A DNA stretch of 64,000 nt from positions 56,088-120,087 of the forward strand of contig CAVYUC010000035.1 in assembly GCA_963771595.1 (NCBI GenBank), given 5' to 3'. This document shows positions 8,683 through 18,160 of the stretch, piece after piece (the stretch's first letter is position 1; each line of letters starts with the position of its first letter). The notes under the pieces are model-generated. The model saw only the letters and a program-made list of their open reading frames with translations. It was not told where the DNA came from and searched no databases. The position numbers and the translations under genes are program-made. The DNA is from CAVYUC01 sp963771595 (lineage in GTDB: Bacteria; Bacteroidota; Bacteroidia; Bacteroidales; Prolixibacteraceae).

Positions 8683-9639
8683 TTAATGTTTTACAATCAG
8701 TTTCCCGGATATGGTTTGATTCCGGTTTTCAATTTTAAGAAAATATATCCCATCATTTAAGCCTGAAACAGATATGTTTTGCGAAGAAAGTTCCGTTTTT
8801 TGCAATACAACCTGGCCATTCAAATTCAGTATGGTCAGGGCATCGGGAATTGTTCCGTTTCCGTTTTTAATGCAAAAGGATTCATTTGCTGGATTTGGAT
8901 ACACCAGGAATTTGGCTATCCTTTCCGTTTCCACATTTTGTATTGTGCCATTTTTAAAAGTAATGCTAAAGCTAAGTTCTCCGCCATTGCTTTTTAGGTT
9001 AATTTCAGTTGATTCATTTTCAGCATAAGCCGGTGAGTGAACCACCGAAAAGGTGTAATCTTCTGCGCCTTCCAGTTGAACGGTTTCGTCAAAATTGCTG
9101 TTAATTTCATGAATATCATTAAAAGCAGCAATGGAAAACTGAAGCAAATCATTTCCCCGGTTGGTCACTGTTATTTTTATGGAATCCGAATCTGAAGTTT
9201 CATCATACGCAACCAGCATCAGTTTTGGTTCAATTACTGAAGTGGTGGACAACCCTGCGCTTTTCCAGGCATTTATGCCGCCGCTCATTTCATATACTTC
9301 GGCAAAATTCAGGTTCTTCATTTTTGAGAAGGTGCCGGCGCTTCTTCCTCCCGACTGGCAATGAATGAGATAGGTTTTATGTTTTGGTAAAGCATCCAGT
9401 TGATCTTCAAAATCAGAATCATAATAATTACGGTTAACCGAACCGTATAAATGGTCCGGATTCCAGGAACCGGGAGTGCGCACATCAAGAATAATAAAAT
9501 CCGGATTTGTTTCATTGGCTTTAACTAAACTGTCGCACTGCAATGCCGAAAAATTTTTGTAAACGTTTTCGGCTTTAAGGTTGCACTGAGCAACGGCAAC
9601 AAATACCAGGGCAAGAAAAACGGGGTAAAAGTTCTTCAT
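8683..9639 (-). CDS. Secreted rhodanese-like protein with T9SS sorting domain
   Basis: 318 aa. A hydrophobic N-terminal signal (FLALVFVAVAQ) is followed by a rhodanese domain, about residues 25-135, with the active-site loop HCQSGGRS and C94 as the likely sulfur-carrying cysteine. The CH2-type motifs (LDVRTPGSW) are also present. Residues 135-240 form a beta-sandwich spacer. The last 75 residues start at FLVYPNPANESF and end in KLIVKH, a typical type A T9SS sorting domain, so the protein is probably exported to the cell surface. A Cys at residue 19 sits in a weak lipobox context, but the T9SS tail argues for ordinary signal peptidase cleavage after LKA. Sulfurtransferase activity is inferred from the loop. 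Confidence 0.85.
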   Translation of the reverse strand: MKNFYPVFLALVFVAVAQCNLKAENVYKNFSALQCDSLVKANETNPDFIILDVRTPGSWNPDHLYGSVNRNYYDSDFEDQLDALPKHKTYLIHCQSGGRSAGTFSKMKNLNFAEVYEMSGGINAWKSAGLSTTSVIEPKLMLVAYDETSDSDSIKITVTNRGNDLLQFSIAAFNDIHEINSNFDETVQLEGAEDYTFSVVHSPAYAENESTEINLKSNGGELSFSITFKNGTIQNVETERIAKFLVYPNPANESFCIKNGNGTIPDALTILNLNGQVVLQKTELSSQNISVSGLNDGIYFLKIENRNQTISGKLIVKH

Positions 9640-9861
9640 AATGGATTATTGTTGGTTTTAAGGATACTAAAATACAAATCCTTGCGGCCAAACAAAAAAT
9701 TGCAGTCAAAATTGGTATAAATTGATTTAAAATATTTCTATCTTGCAGCACAGTACAGGACAGCATAACGTTTCTGAAACGGCTAATTAATAGCTGATAA
9801 TTTTTCAATTGTTGAATTTTTAATTTTTAATTTCTAATTTTTAATTTCTAATTACTCACAT

Positions 9862-11643
9862 ATGGCAAACAGGTTAATAGGAAGACTACCAAAAGTTGGA
9901 ATTCGTCCGGTAATTGACGGACGCGAAGAAGGAGTGCGCGAATCACTTGAGGTGCAAACAATGAATATGGCGAAAGCGGCTGCAGCGCTTATAAAGGAAA
10001 ACCTCCGGTTTCCCGGAGGCGAAGAAGTGGAATGTGTCATTGCTGATACAACAATCGGCGGTGTAGCTGAAGCTGCAATGTGTGCCGATAAGTTTGAACG
10101 TGAAGGAGTGGCGGTTTCATTAACCGTAACACCCTGCTGGTGCTACGGTACCGAAGTTATGGATTCCAATCCATGGATTCCAAAAGCGGTCTGGGGATTT
10201 AACGGAACCGAACGTCCGGGAGCAGTTTACCTGGCTGCAGCCCTGGCTGGTTATACCCAAAAAGGATTGCCGGCTTTTGGTATTTATGGCCGCGATGTGC
10301 AGGATGCCGGCGATCAACATATTCCTGATGATGTAAAGGAAAAAATTCTGCGGTTTGTGCGTTCAGCGCTGGCAGTGGCTCAAATGAAAGGAAAATCATA
10401 CCTCTCGCTGGGATATACTTCCATGGGAATTGCAGGTTCAATGGTGAATCCCGATTTTTTTCAGGAGTATCTGGGAATGCGAACCGAGTTTGTAGATATG
10501 TCGGAAGTGAAACGCCGTATCGATGAAGAAATTTACGATAAGGAGGAATATAAAAAAGCGTTGCAATGGACAAAGGAAAATTGCACGGAAGGAGATGATT
10601 TTAACAGCGCTTCCAAACAAATGGGCCGTGAAAGAAAAGACTGGGAATGGGAAATAGTCGTGAAAATGACATTGATTTTCCGGGATTTGATGATTGGAAA
10701 TCCTCAATTAAAAAAGGCTGGTTTTGGAGAAGAAGCTTTGGGCAGAAATGCAATTGCCGGTGGTTTTCAGGGACAGCGGCAATGGACGGATTACTATCCG
10801 AATGGCGATTATTCTGAAACCATTTTAAATTCATCTTTCGACTGGAATGGTATCCGTCAAGCTTTTGTATTTGCTACCGAAAACGACAGCCTGAACGCGG
10901 TTCCCATGTTGTTTGGCCACTTACTGACCAATACGGCACAGATTTTTTCTGATGTTCGAACCTACTGGAGCCCCGAAGCAGTAAAACGGGTTACCGGAAA
11001 AGAGCTGGAATGGCTGGCAAAAGACGGCATTATCCATCTGATTAATTCGGGGTCAACTACAATGGATGCCACGGCTCAGCAACACGACGAACAGGGTAAA
11101 CCAATAATGAAACCCTTCTGGGACATCACAGAAGACGATGTGGCGAGGTGCCTGGAGAATACAAAATTCTGTCCTGCCGAACGGGAATATTTCAGAGGCG
11201 GCGGGTTCTCAAGCCAGTTTAAAACTGCAGGCCAGATGCCGGTGACCATGTCGAGGGTGAATCTTGTAAAAGGACTCGGTCCGGTTCTTCAGATTGCAGA
11301 GGGCTTTACCGTTGAATTGGAAGATGATATTCATGAAATACTGGACAAACGCACCAATCCCACCTGGCCAACTACCTGGTTTGTGCCAAAGTTAACCGGC
11401 AGCGGCGCATTTAAGGATGTATATTCGGTTATGGCCAACTGGGGTGCAAATCATGGCGCAATCAGTTACGGACATATTGGCGCCGATTTAATTACGCTGG
11501 CTTCCATGTTGCGTATTCCGGTGAGCATGCACAATGTTGATGAAGAAAAAGTTTTCAGACCAAGTGCCTGGAATTCTTTTGGCGAAAATAAAGAAGGTGC
11601 TGATTACCGGGCATGCGATAATTTTGGCCCGTTGTATAAATAA
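9862..11643 (+). CDS. fucI: L-fucose isomerase
   Basis: 593 aa, close to the 591 aa of the E. coli enzyme, and similar over its whole length. It interconverts L-fucose and L-fuculose, the first cytoplasmic step of fucose breakdown, and also accepts D-arabinose in some species. E340 in FATENDSLN and D364 in FSDVRTYW correspond to the metal-binding Glu and Asp of the family, and the conserved C-terminal histidine motif is present near residues 530-538 (NHGAISYGHIGAD). No fuculokinase or fuculose-phosphate aldolase gene follows in this window. The gene heads the large carbohydrate locus, and its position suggests that fucose is among the sugars released. Confidence 0.95.
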   Translation: MANRLIGRLPKVGIRPVIDGREEGVRESLEVQTMNMAKAAAALIKENLRFPGGEEVECVIADTTIGGVAEAAMCADKFEREGVAVSLTVTPCWCYGTEVMDSNPWIPKAVWGFNGTERPGAVYLAAALAGYTQKGLPAFGIYGRDVQDAGDQHIPDDVKEKILRFVRSALAVAQMKGKSYLSLGYTSMGIAGSMVNPDFFQEYLGMRTEFVDMSEVKRRIDEEIYDKEEYKKALQWTKENCTEGDDFNSASKQMGRERKDWEWEIVVKMTLIFRDLMIGNPQLKKAGFGEEALGRNAIAGGFQGQRQWTDYYPNGDYSETILNSSFDWNGIRQAFVFATENDSLNAVPMLFGHLLTNTAQIFSDVRTYWSPEAVKRVTGKELEWLAKDGIIHLINSGSTTMDATAQQHDEQGKPIMKPFWDITEDDVARCLENTKFCPAEREYFRGGGFSSQFKTAGQMPVTMSRVNLVKGLGPVLQIAEGFTVELEDDIHEILDKRTNPTWPTTWFVPKLTGSGAFKDVYSVMANWGANHGAISYGHIGADLITLASMLRIPVSMHNVDEEKVFRPSAWNSFGENKEGADYRACDNFGPLYK

Positions 11644-11736
11644 AGTTTTTTGTAAATCATGCGCTCACTGGGGGTATGATTTTGCTATTAAATAAACAGC
11701 AATATTAAACTGTTTCTGTATTTTTAAATTAAAGTA

Positions 11737-12820
11737 ATGAAGTCAAGTATTCTGATTTATTTGTTTCTTTTTTTATTGTCAATTGCCGGACCTGTTACTG
11801 CAGACAGCATTAAGTATGTGAATGCTACAGAATTTCAGATAATTGGTAAAGGGTTTACCAATACAAAAAATGCATACGATCGGTTACCGGCAAGTCTCGA
11901 AGGGAAAACACGTCCTGCGGTTTGGTCATTGTCGAAAAACTGCAGTGGGCTTGCTGTCAGGTTTCGGACCAATTCACCGGTAATAGCGGCACGCTGGGAA
12001 GTTACAAGCGATGTTACCATGTACCATTTTGCGCCTACCGGCATTAAAGGTGTTGATTTATATGGATTGCGAAACGGAGAATGGCAATTTATCAGTTCCG
12101 GCGGCCCGCGGGAGAAAATAACAACAGCGGTTTTAGTCGATCATATGGATGGAACCTATCGGGAATATATGCTGTATTTACCGCTCTATGACGGATTGGA
12201 AAAACTTGAAATCGGAGTGGGTGAAAAAGCTGAAATCGGCAATCCCCTGGTAGATTCTCCGCAGAAAAGCAAACCTGTGGTATTTTACGGAACCAGCATT
12301 ACACAAGGAGGTTGTGCATCCCGAACAGGAATGTCATATACCAGTCAGTTATCGCGCAAGCTTAACAGGCAGGTTATCAATCTTGGGTTTAGTGGCAATG
12401 GCCAACTCGATCTGGAGATTGCTGAAGTGATGGCCGATATAGATGCTTCCTGCTTTGTTATTGATTGTCTGCCAAATTCAAGTATTGAACAAATCAATGA
12501 AAAATATGAGCCATTTCTGGAGATAATCCGTAAAAAAAATCCTGATACTCCCATTCTTACTTGTTGAAAATGTCCCGTACACTAAAAGGTTTTTTGATCC
12601 AACTGTAATGCAAATCTTTCAGGAGAAAAATAAAGCTTTAGAAGATGTGTACCATTACCGGAAAAAGGTGAAAAGGGATCGCAATATCTATTATATGAAG
12701 GCCAAATCACTGATTGGTGACGATAATGAAGGCACTGTGGATGGTGTTCATTTGACAGATTTGGGATTTTTCAGGATGGCTCAAAACATGTATCCTGTTC
12801 TTAAAAAGTTAATAAAGTAA
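11737..12820 (+). pseudogene. SGNH/GDSL hydrolase, frameshifted
   Basis: A signal peptide (MKSSILIYLFLFLLSIAG) is followed by an N-terminal beta-sandwich (about residues 25-175) and an SGNH esterase domain. Block I is FYGTSITQGG and the Gly block is LGFSGNGQLD. The frame stops at 12567 (LTC stop). One base further on, the same protein continues as LVENVPYTKRFFDPTVM and reaches the catalytic block V, VDGVHLTDLG, before the stop at 12820. A single-base indel near 12555-12560 therefore separates the nucleophile from the Asp/His pair. If it is a sequencing error, the product is a secreted carbohydrate esterase of about 360 aa. It lies 94 bp behind fucI and 11 bp ahead of the next gene. Confidence 0.85.
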
Positions 12821-12830
12821 ACCATTTGAA

Positions 12831-14078
12831 ATGAATAGAATTTTCAACCCATTGGTAAAGATAATTTTGGTTTGTTCGCTCCTTTTAAACATTTCATGCA
12901 ATTCAAATTCAAAAAGGAAATCTTCTGAAAATATGGAAACAGCAGAGAAAGGTACTTACGGTTATGATTTGTCGGTGTTACGCAAACATGGAAAACCAGT
13001 TGAACTGGTAAATGGCAATTCAAGGGTTTTGCTTTCAGCCGAATACCAGGGGCGGGTGATGACAAGCACTGCCGATGGAATGAACGGTAAAAGTTATGGC
13101 TGGATCAATTATGAATTAATTGAATCGGGCCGGGTGCTGAAACAGTTTAATCCGGTGGGTGGCGAAGAACGCTTCTGGCTGGGGCCCGAGGGCGGGCAGT
13201 TTTCGCTGTTTTTTAAACCCGGAGATTCTTTCGATTTTGAAAACTGGGCAACACCGGCTGCCATCGATACCGAGCCATTTGAAATTAGCAGTGTTTCGGA
13301 AACCGAAGCCGAATTTTCCCGGTCAATGGAAATTCCCAACTACAGCAATTTTACATTCAGATTTGATGTAAACCGGAGAGTGAAATTGCTGAAACCGGAA
13401 GAAATAAAAGAGCTGCTGGGAATTAAAATCTATCAGGATGTAAAAAGCGTAGGATATACCACTGTTAACCAGCTTGAAAACAGAGGCGATAAGGAATGGA
13501 CAAAAGAAAACGGACTGGTTTCCATGTGGTTGCTTGGGATGTTTAATCCTTCTCCGTCGGTAACTATTTTTATTCCGTATAATACAAAAGCAGAATCAGA
13601 TTACATTGTAAAGGATGATTATTTTGGTAAGATTCCTGAAGATCGGCTGGTGATAAAAGAGGGCATGATATATTTCAAAGGGGATGGTAAAATGCGCGGA
13701 AAGCTTGGAATTCCCCCACAAAGGGCAAAACCGCTGCTTGGAAGTTATGATGCCGAAAATAAAATACTGACCGTGGTAAAAACCGAAATTCCTGAAGGAA
13801 ATACAAATTACGTGAATTCGGCATGGGAAATTCAGGACCGTCCGTTTGGCGGCGATGCGATTAATTCATACAATGACGGGCCGCTTGAAGATGGGGGGCA
13901 ACTTGGGCCTTTTTACGAGTTGGAATCTTCGTCACCGGCCATTGCTTTAAAACCGGGCGAAAAAGCAGTTTACCAGCAATCTACGTTTCATTTTGAAGGA
14001 ACTGAAGAAGAATTGAATGCCATTTGTCAGCAGATTTTCGACGTTACATTAAATGAAATTACATCTGTTTTTCATTAA
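12831..14078 (+). CDS. Lipoprotein, DUF6786-like
   Basis: 415 aa. The N-terminus is a lipoprotein signal ending LLLNISC with the Cys at residue 23, followed by a Ser/Asn-rich linker. The remainder is a beta-rich globular domain with NPVGGEERFWLGPEGG (about residues 105-120), a motif I associate with Bacteroidota proteins of the DUF6786 type. The overall look is of an aldose mutarotase-like sandwich, but I see no proven catalytic residues. It sits between the SGNH gene and the GntR regulator with very short gaps, so it is part of the fucI operon. Confidence 0.65.
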   Translation: MNRIFNPLVKIILVCSLLLNISCNSNSKRKSSENMETAEKGTYGYDLSVLRKHGKPVELVNGNSRVLLSAEYQGRVMTSTADGMNGKSYGWINYELIESGRVLKQFNPVGGEERFWLGPEGGQFSLFFKPGDSFDFENWATPAAIDTEPFEISSVSETEAEFSRSMEIPNYSNFTFRFDVNRRVKLLKPEEIKELLGIKIYQDVKSVGYTTVNQLENRGDKEWTKENGLVSMWLLGMFNPSPSVTIFIPYNTKAESDYIVKDDYFGKIPEDRLVIKEGMIYFKGDGKMRGKLGIPPQRAKPLLGSYDAENKILTVVKTEIPEGNTNYVNSAWEIQDRPFGGDAINSYNDGPLEDGGQLGPFYELESSSPAIALKPGEKAVYQQSTFHFEGTEEELNAICQQIFDVTLNEITSVFH

Positions 14079-14084
14079 TCAGTA

Positions 14085-15083
14085 ATGCCTGATTTTAAAA
14101 TCGATATAAATGAAGTAGCCGGACAAACCAAGGTTCAGCAATTGGTGCATTCCATAACGGAAGCAATCAGCGCCGGAAAGTTGAAAACCGGCGATGCATT
14201 GCCTTCGGTAAACCAGTTAAGCACCGAAAGCGGTTTTTCGCGTGATACTGTTTTTAAGGCATATAACATTCTTAAAAAGCGAAATATCATTGAGTCCGCA
14301 CCGACTAAAGGATATTTTGTCACCGGCGAATCATTTAAGGTTTTTATGCTGCTCGATGATTTCAGTGCGTTTAAAGAACAGCTGTACCAATCATTCCGGC
14401 AAAATCTACCTGAATCGTATTCTGTCGATTTGCTGTTTCATCATTACAACCGCGAGGTTTTTCATCAACTAATTCAAAACAGCCTTGGCCGGTACAGCAT
14501 TTATATTATTATGAATATTGAACATAAAAGCCTGGACCCATTGCTCGGTAAAATTGATTCAAACAAATTGCTGATTCTGGATATGGGGAAACCGGAAAAT
14601 CCAAACAGTAACTTTCTGGTGCAGGATTTTTACGAATCGGTGAAGAAATGCCTGGAGGAAAGCCGGCACCTTCTTCGGAAATACAATGAACTGGTATTGG
14701 TTTACGAAAAAAACAGTACGCCTCATCCTGCCGAAACGGTAAAGGCAGTGCGCCGTTTTTGTAAAAAACAGGACATGAACTTTCGGCAAATTAGTCGGAT
14801 CAACAAAAAACTGTTGCAAAAGGGACAGGTTTATTTTGTGATTCGCGATTCCGATTTGGTGGAAATCATCAAGTTGTGCCGTCAGAATAATTTCACCGTT
14901 GGAAGCGACATTGGAATTCTTTCGTACAATGATACACCTATGAAAGAAATTGTTGGCGGCGGAATTTCAGTAATATCCATTAACTTTGAACAAATGGGCC
15001 GGCTTGCTGCTGGTTTTGCCAAAAACAAGCAGCCGGTCGGGAAAGTTTTACCAACTTTTTTAACTTTGCGCGAATCACTGTAG
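14085..15083 (+). CDS. GntR-family regulator with LacI-like sensor domain
   Basis: 332 aa. Residues 10-75 are a GntR winged helix (SAGKLKTGDALPSVNQLS and SRDTVFKAYNILKKR). The rest is a periplasmic-binding-protein-like sensor ending in GRLAAGFAKNKQPVGK, as in LacI/GalR proteins and in the fucose regulators of Bacteroides. It starts 6 bp behind the preceding gene, as the last member of the fucI cluster, and probably controls that cluster in response to a sugar. The specific ligand is unknown, with L-fucose the obvious guess. Confidence 0.88.
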   Translation: MPDFKIDINEVAGQTKVQQLVHSITEAISAGKLKTGDALPSVNQLSTESGFSRDTVFKAYNILKKRNIIESAPTKGYFVTGESFKVFMLLDDFSAFKEQLYQSFRQNLPESYSVDLLFHHYNREVFHQLIQNSLGRYSIYIIMNIEHKSLDPLLGKIDSNKLLILDMGKPENPNSNFLVQDFYESVKKCLEESRHLLRKYNELVLVYEKNSTPHPAETVKAVRRFCKKQDMNFRQISRINKKLLQKGQVYFVIRDSDLVEIIKLCRQNNFTVGSDIGILSYNDTPMKEIVGGGISVISINFEQMGRLAAGFAKNKQPVGKVLPTFLTLRESL

Positions 15084-15137
15084 TGGTGATGCGTTTTATC
15101 AATAAAAATTGTAAATTGAATTTAAATATAAAACATA

Positions 15138-16634
15138 TTGAAAATGAAAAAACTAACCCTGATTTTAGCAGTCATTCTTTTTGCTTCGTTTACCATTCAG
15201 GCACAACAAATGTTTAAAAATTATTCGGGCCAGGATATCGGCAATCCGAAACAAAAAGGAAGTTATCAGTTTGACAAAAAGATGCAGAAATTTACCCTCG
15301 AAGGCAGCGGTTACAATGTATGGTTCGATCGCGATGAATTTTATTATGTATCGCAGAAAGTGGAAGGTGATTTCATCCTCTCGGCCAATTTAAATTTTTT
15401 GGGCGAAGGTGTGGATGCACACCGGAAGATTGGCTTAATGATTCGGAATTCAAATGCCGAAAATGCAGTATACATGGACGGCGCAATTCACGGCGACGGA
15501 CTAACATCACTTCAATACAGGGAAACGCAGGGTGGTGAAACACTTGAAAATGCTTCGGAAACCAAAGCACCGGGTTTTGTTCAGGTTGAACGGAAAGGAA
15601 ACGAATTTTTCTTCAGAATATCGAAAGATGGTCAACCTTTGCAGGAAGTCGGGAAAGTTGAACTGAACATGGACGAACAGGTATTGGCTGGAATGTTTAT
15701 CAGCTCCCATAATGCGGATGTAAAGGAGCAAGCACAGTTTTGGAATGTACGGCTTGAAAAACCAGCTGCCGAGGGAGTCGATGGATACCAGACGCAGTCG
15801 CCCAGCCGTCTCGAAATTCTGGATGTGGAAACCGGTCAGCGGGAAGTCATTTACGAAACCGATACCCATATTGAAGCGCCCAACTGGTCCAGAAATGGTA
15901 AATTTTTAATCTATAATTCAGGAGGGAAATTGTACAAATTTGATTTGAAAAAAAGAAAGCCTGAAGTTATCAATACCGGAAATGTTACCAATAACAATAA
16001 TGATCACGGTATTTCCTTTGACGGTACTATGCTTGCAATCAGCAGCAGCACCAATGACAATGGTACCAGTCATTCTATAGTTTATACCGTGCCTGTAAAA
16101 GGCGGAAGTCCAAAAAGAATTACCGATGATGGCCCGTCATACTGGCACGGCTGGTCACCCGACGGGCACTGGTTATCATACTGTGCCGAAAGAAACGGTA
16201 ATTATGATGTATATAAAATCCCGGCAAACGGCGGACAGGAAACACGTTTAACAACTGCCGAAGGTTTGGATGACGGACCGGAATTTTCACCGGATGGAAA
16301 ATATATTTATTTTAATTCAACCCGTACAGGAATGATGCAAATCTGGCGCATGAAACCCGATGGTTCCGGCCAGGAACAGATTACGAAAGATAATTTTCAG
16401 AATTGGTTTGCTCATCCGTCACCCGATGGCCGGCAAATGATTATGATCTCATATCCACCGGAAGTACCTGCAGGCTCGCATCCACACAACAAGCGGGTCA
16501 TGTTGCGTACGATGCCTGTTGGAGGTGGTGAAATAAAAAGTGTGGCATTTTTATACGGCGGACAGGGAACATTAAATGTTCCGTCCTGGAGCCCCGATTC
16601 CAAAAAAGTGGCATTTGTTTCCTATACCTATTAA
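15138..16634 (+). CDS. Secreted TolB-like beta-propeller protein
   Basis: 498 aa with a signal peptide ending at TIQAQ. Residues 22-215 form a concanavalin/DUF1349-like sandwich (GLMIRNSNAENAVYMDG). Residues 240-495 contain TolB/PD40 propeller blades such as SPDGHWLSYCAERNG and SPDGKYIYFNSTR. Despite the fold it has no link to the Tol-Pal system. Proteins of this architecture are frequent in polysaccharide loci and may bind or process oligosaccharides. It is followed by a strong terminator hairpin. Confidence 0.8.
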   Translation: MKMKKLTLILAVILFASFTIQAQQMFKNYSGQDIGNPKQKGSYQFDKKMQKFTLEGSGYNVWFDRDEFYYVSQKVEGDFILSANLNFLGEGVDAHRKIGLMIRNSNAENAVYMDGAIHGDGLTSLQYRETQGGETLENASETKAPGFVQVERKGNEFFFRISKDGQPLQEVGKVELNMDEQVLAGMFISSHNADVKEQAQFWNVRLEKPAAEGVDGYQTQSPSRLEILDVETGQREVIYETDTHIEAPNWSRNGKFLIYNSGGKLYKFDLKKRKPEVINTGNVTNNNNDHGISFDGTMLAISSSTNDNGTSHSIVYTVPVKGGSPKRITDDGPSYWHGWSPDGHWLSYCAERNGNYDVYKIPANGGQETRLTTAEGLDDGPEFSPDGKYIYFNSTRTGMMQIWRMKPDGSGQEQITKDNFQNWFAHPSPDGRQMIMISYPPEVPAGSHPHNKRVMLRTMPVGGGEIKSVAFLYGGQGTLNVPSWSPDSKKVAFVSYTY

Positions 16635-16650
16635 ATTGAATTCAGGATGA

Positions 16651-16690
16651 AGAACAGCCGGAAAGCTATTGGTTTTCCGGCTGTTCTTTT
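16651..16690. terminator. Bidirectional terminator, overlaps GH172 gene end
   Basis: AGAACAGCCGGAAA (16651-16664) pairs perfectly with TTTCCGGCTGTTCT (16673-16686) around an 8-nt loop and is followed by TTTTTC. It ends the TolB-like gene. The last codons of the convergent GH172-type gene, including its stop at 16666-16668, lie inside the hairpin, so the gene end and terminator are shared. Confidence 0.8.
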
Positions 16691-17854
16691 TCGTAAAACC
16701 CGAAATCCAGATTAGCTGTTCTTGCTTCTGCTGATGGCATTGGCGGCAGCGGTGCACTCGGAATGGGTTCGTACCAGAATGTAGCTGAAGACCAGTCGTC
16801 ATCGCGTTCGTACAAACAGCAACCAATCTGCTGAATGGTAACCCGGCATTCTTTGTCCCAGTATATGGGGTCGGGGAGGTGCCAGCGGTACATCGAAATA
16901 TATTCCTGGCTGAAATCAACCGTTTCACCCGATTGTAAATCTTTTGTCTGATATACTGAATCTGAACTGTACAGCAAATTACATCCATTGTACATAAATG
17001 TCGTTTGCTGAATTCCGTACGACAGACCAACGTAATCTTCGCTTCCGGTTCCGTTGATGGTAGGGAATTCATCGTCACCATCCTTGTATATTTTAATTTC
17101 CCCCTCGCCCCACCAACCGGGATGCATTGTCCGGATTCCAATCAATGCACCCAGGAACCTCCCTTTTCCGGTTCTTTTTGGCAGCAGTTCAAAATCTTCT
17201 TCCATAGTGGTTGGATTTTCCCTTCGGAAACACACATGCATCCTTCCCACGTCTTCCGGATGTTCGTCGCGGATGGTATAATCGATTTGGTAAAACAGAG
17301 TAAATGGCCGGTCAGATTCATTGGTTATCGTAATTTTTGCATTCTTTGGTAAATGGCATGGGCAGCCAGAAATTAAAAGCTGCATTTTCACCAACGGAAT
17401 GAACGGCAGATTCATAGGATTTAACCATGCCATGTGCAACTCCCATCAAATCGCCCACCGGGCATTCGATGCTCGGATGTTCCTGTCCGTCCCACCAGGC
17501 ACGGATAACTGCTGAGCGGAGAATATCACTTCTACCTTTTTCCTGCATCCATGGAAAATCAAGCCATTCGCCGGTCATCCAGATATGTCTTATTGTTCCG
17601 GATTCACTGATATCGCACAATACCACTGATTCGCCCGGTTTAATTTGTCTTGCCGGAGCACCTTTTCGTCCCACGCCCAAATTGCTGGCCGCCTGGCCTC
17701 CCTGTCCGGGTGCGCCTGTTGGGTTTTCAAATGAGATGGAGCGGCTTTCCAGTTTCGTATTTAAATCGAACAGGTTTTCCTGTGGCTGGATTTGCGCGGT
17801 TACATTTAAAAAGCTGAAAAGAAATACCGGCATTAAATATTGAATATATTTCAT
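16666..17854 (-). pseudogene. GH172 (DUF2961) family protein, frameshifted
   Basis: The first part (17854 to 17318) has a signal peptide and the family motif TIRHIWMTGEW, then WWDGQEHPSIECPVGD. It ends out of frame at KECKNYDNQ. The second part (from about 17350 down to 16666) continues with NAKITITNES and contains GWWGEGEIKIYKDGDDEFP and NGTGSEDYVG, both strongly conserved in DUF2961. A single-base indel at about 17342-17351 separates the halves. Together they make about 390 aa, the normal family length. GH172 members include difructose-anhydride enzymes and alpha-D-arabinofuranosidases, so a furanosidase role is possible. It is the only gene on the minus strand between fucI and 42.5 kb. Confidence 0.85.
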
Positions 17855-18160
17855 AATGTTTGATTTGTGTTAATTCATAAATTATTTTAGAAGTTTATAT
17901 GCTTTAAATCAGTAAATTAAATTGAATTTTTGAGTCCTTTCCGAAAGAAGTTAATTTCTTCCCGATTGTTTTTTGTTGGTAATTTATGTTTTATATTATT
18001 TCCATAAATTAAAATTCATTTTTTTTTCATAAATTAATCAATGTAAATCTAAATCTAAATATAATGAATCATTTTCAAAAAAAAATTAGAGATTCTCTCA
18101 TTTTATGATCTGTATGGATCAATTTAAACTAATTTAATTATTTAACAAAACTTAAAAACT
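17855..18160. promoter_or_regulatory. Divergent AT-rich region upstream of susC-like gene
   Basis: This 306-bp region lies between the GH172-type gene and the susC-like gene. It is strongly AT-rich, and ends with a stretch of A before ATG at 18161. It must contain the promoter of the SusC/SusD operon, but I could not identify a clear -33/-7 pair. No reading frame or hairpin stands out. Confidence 0.4.
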
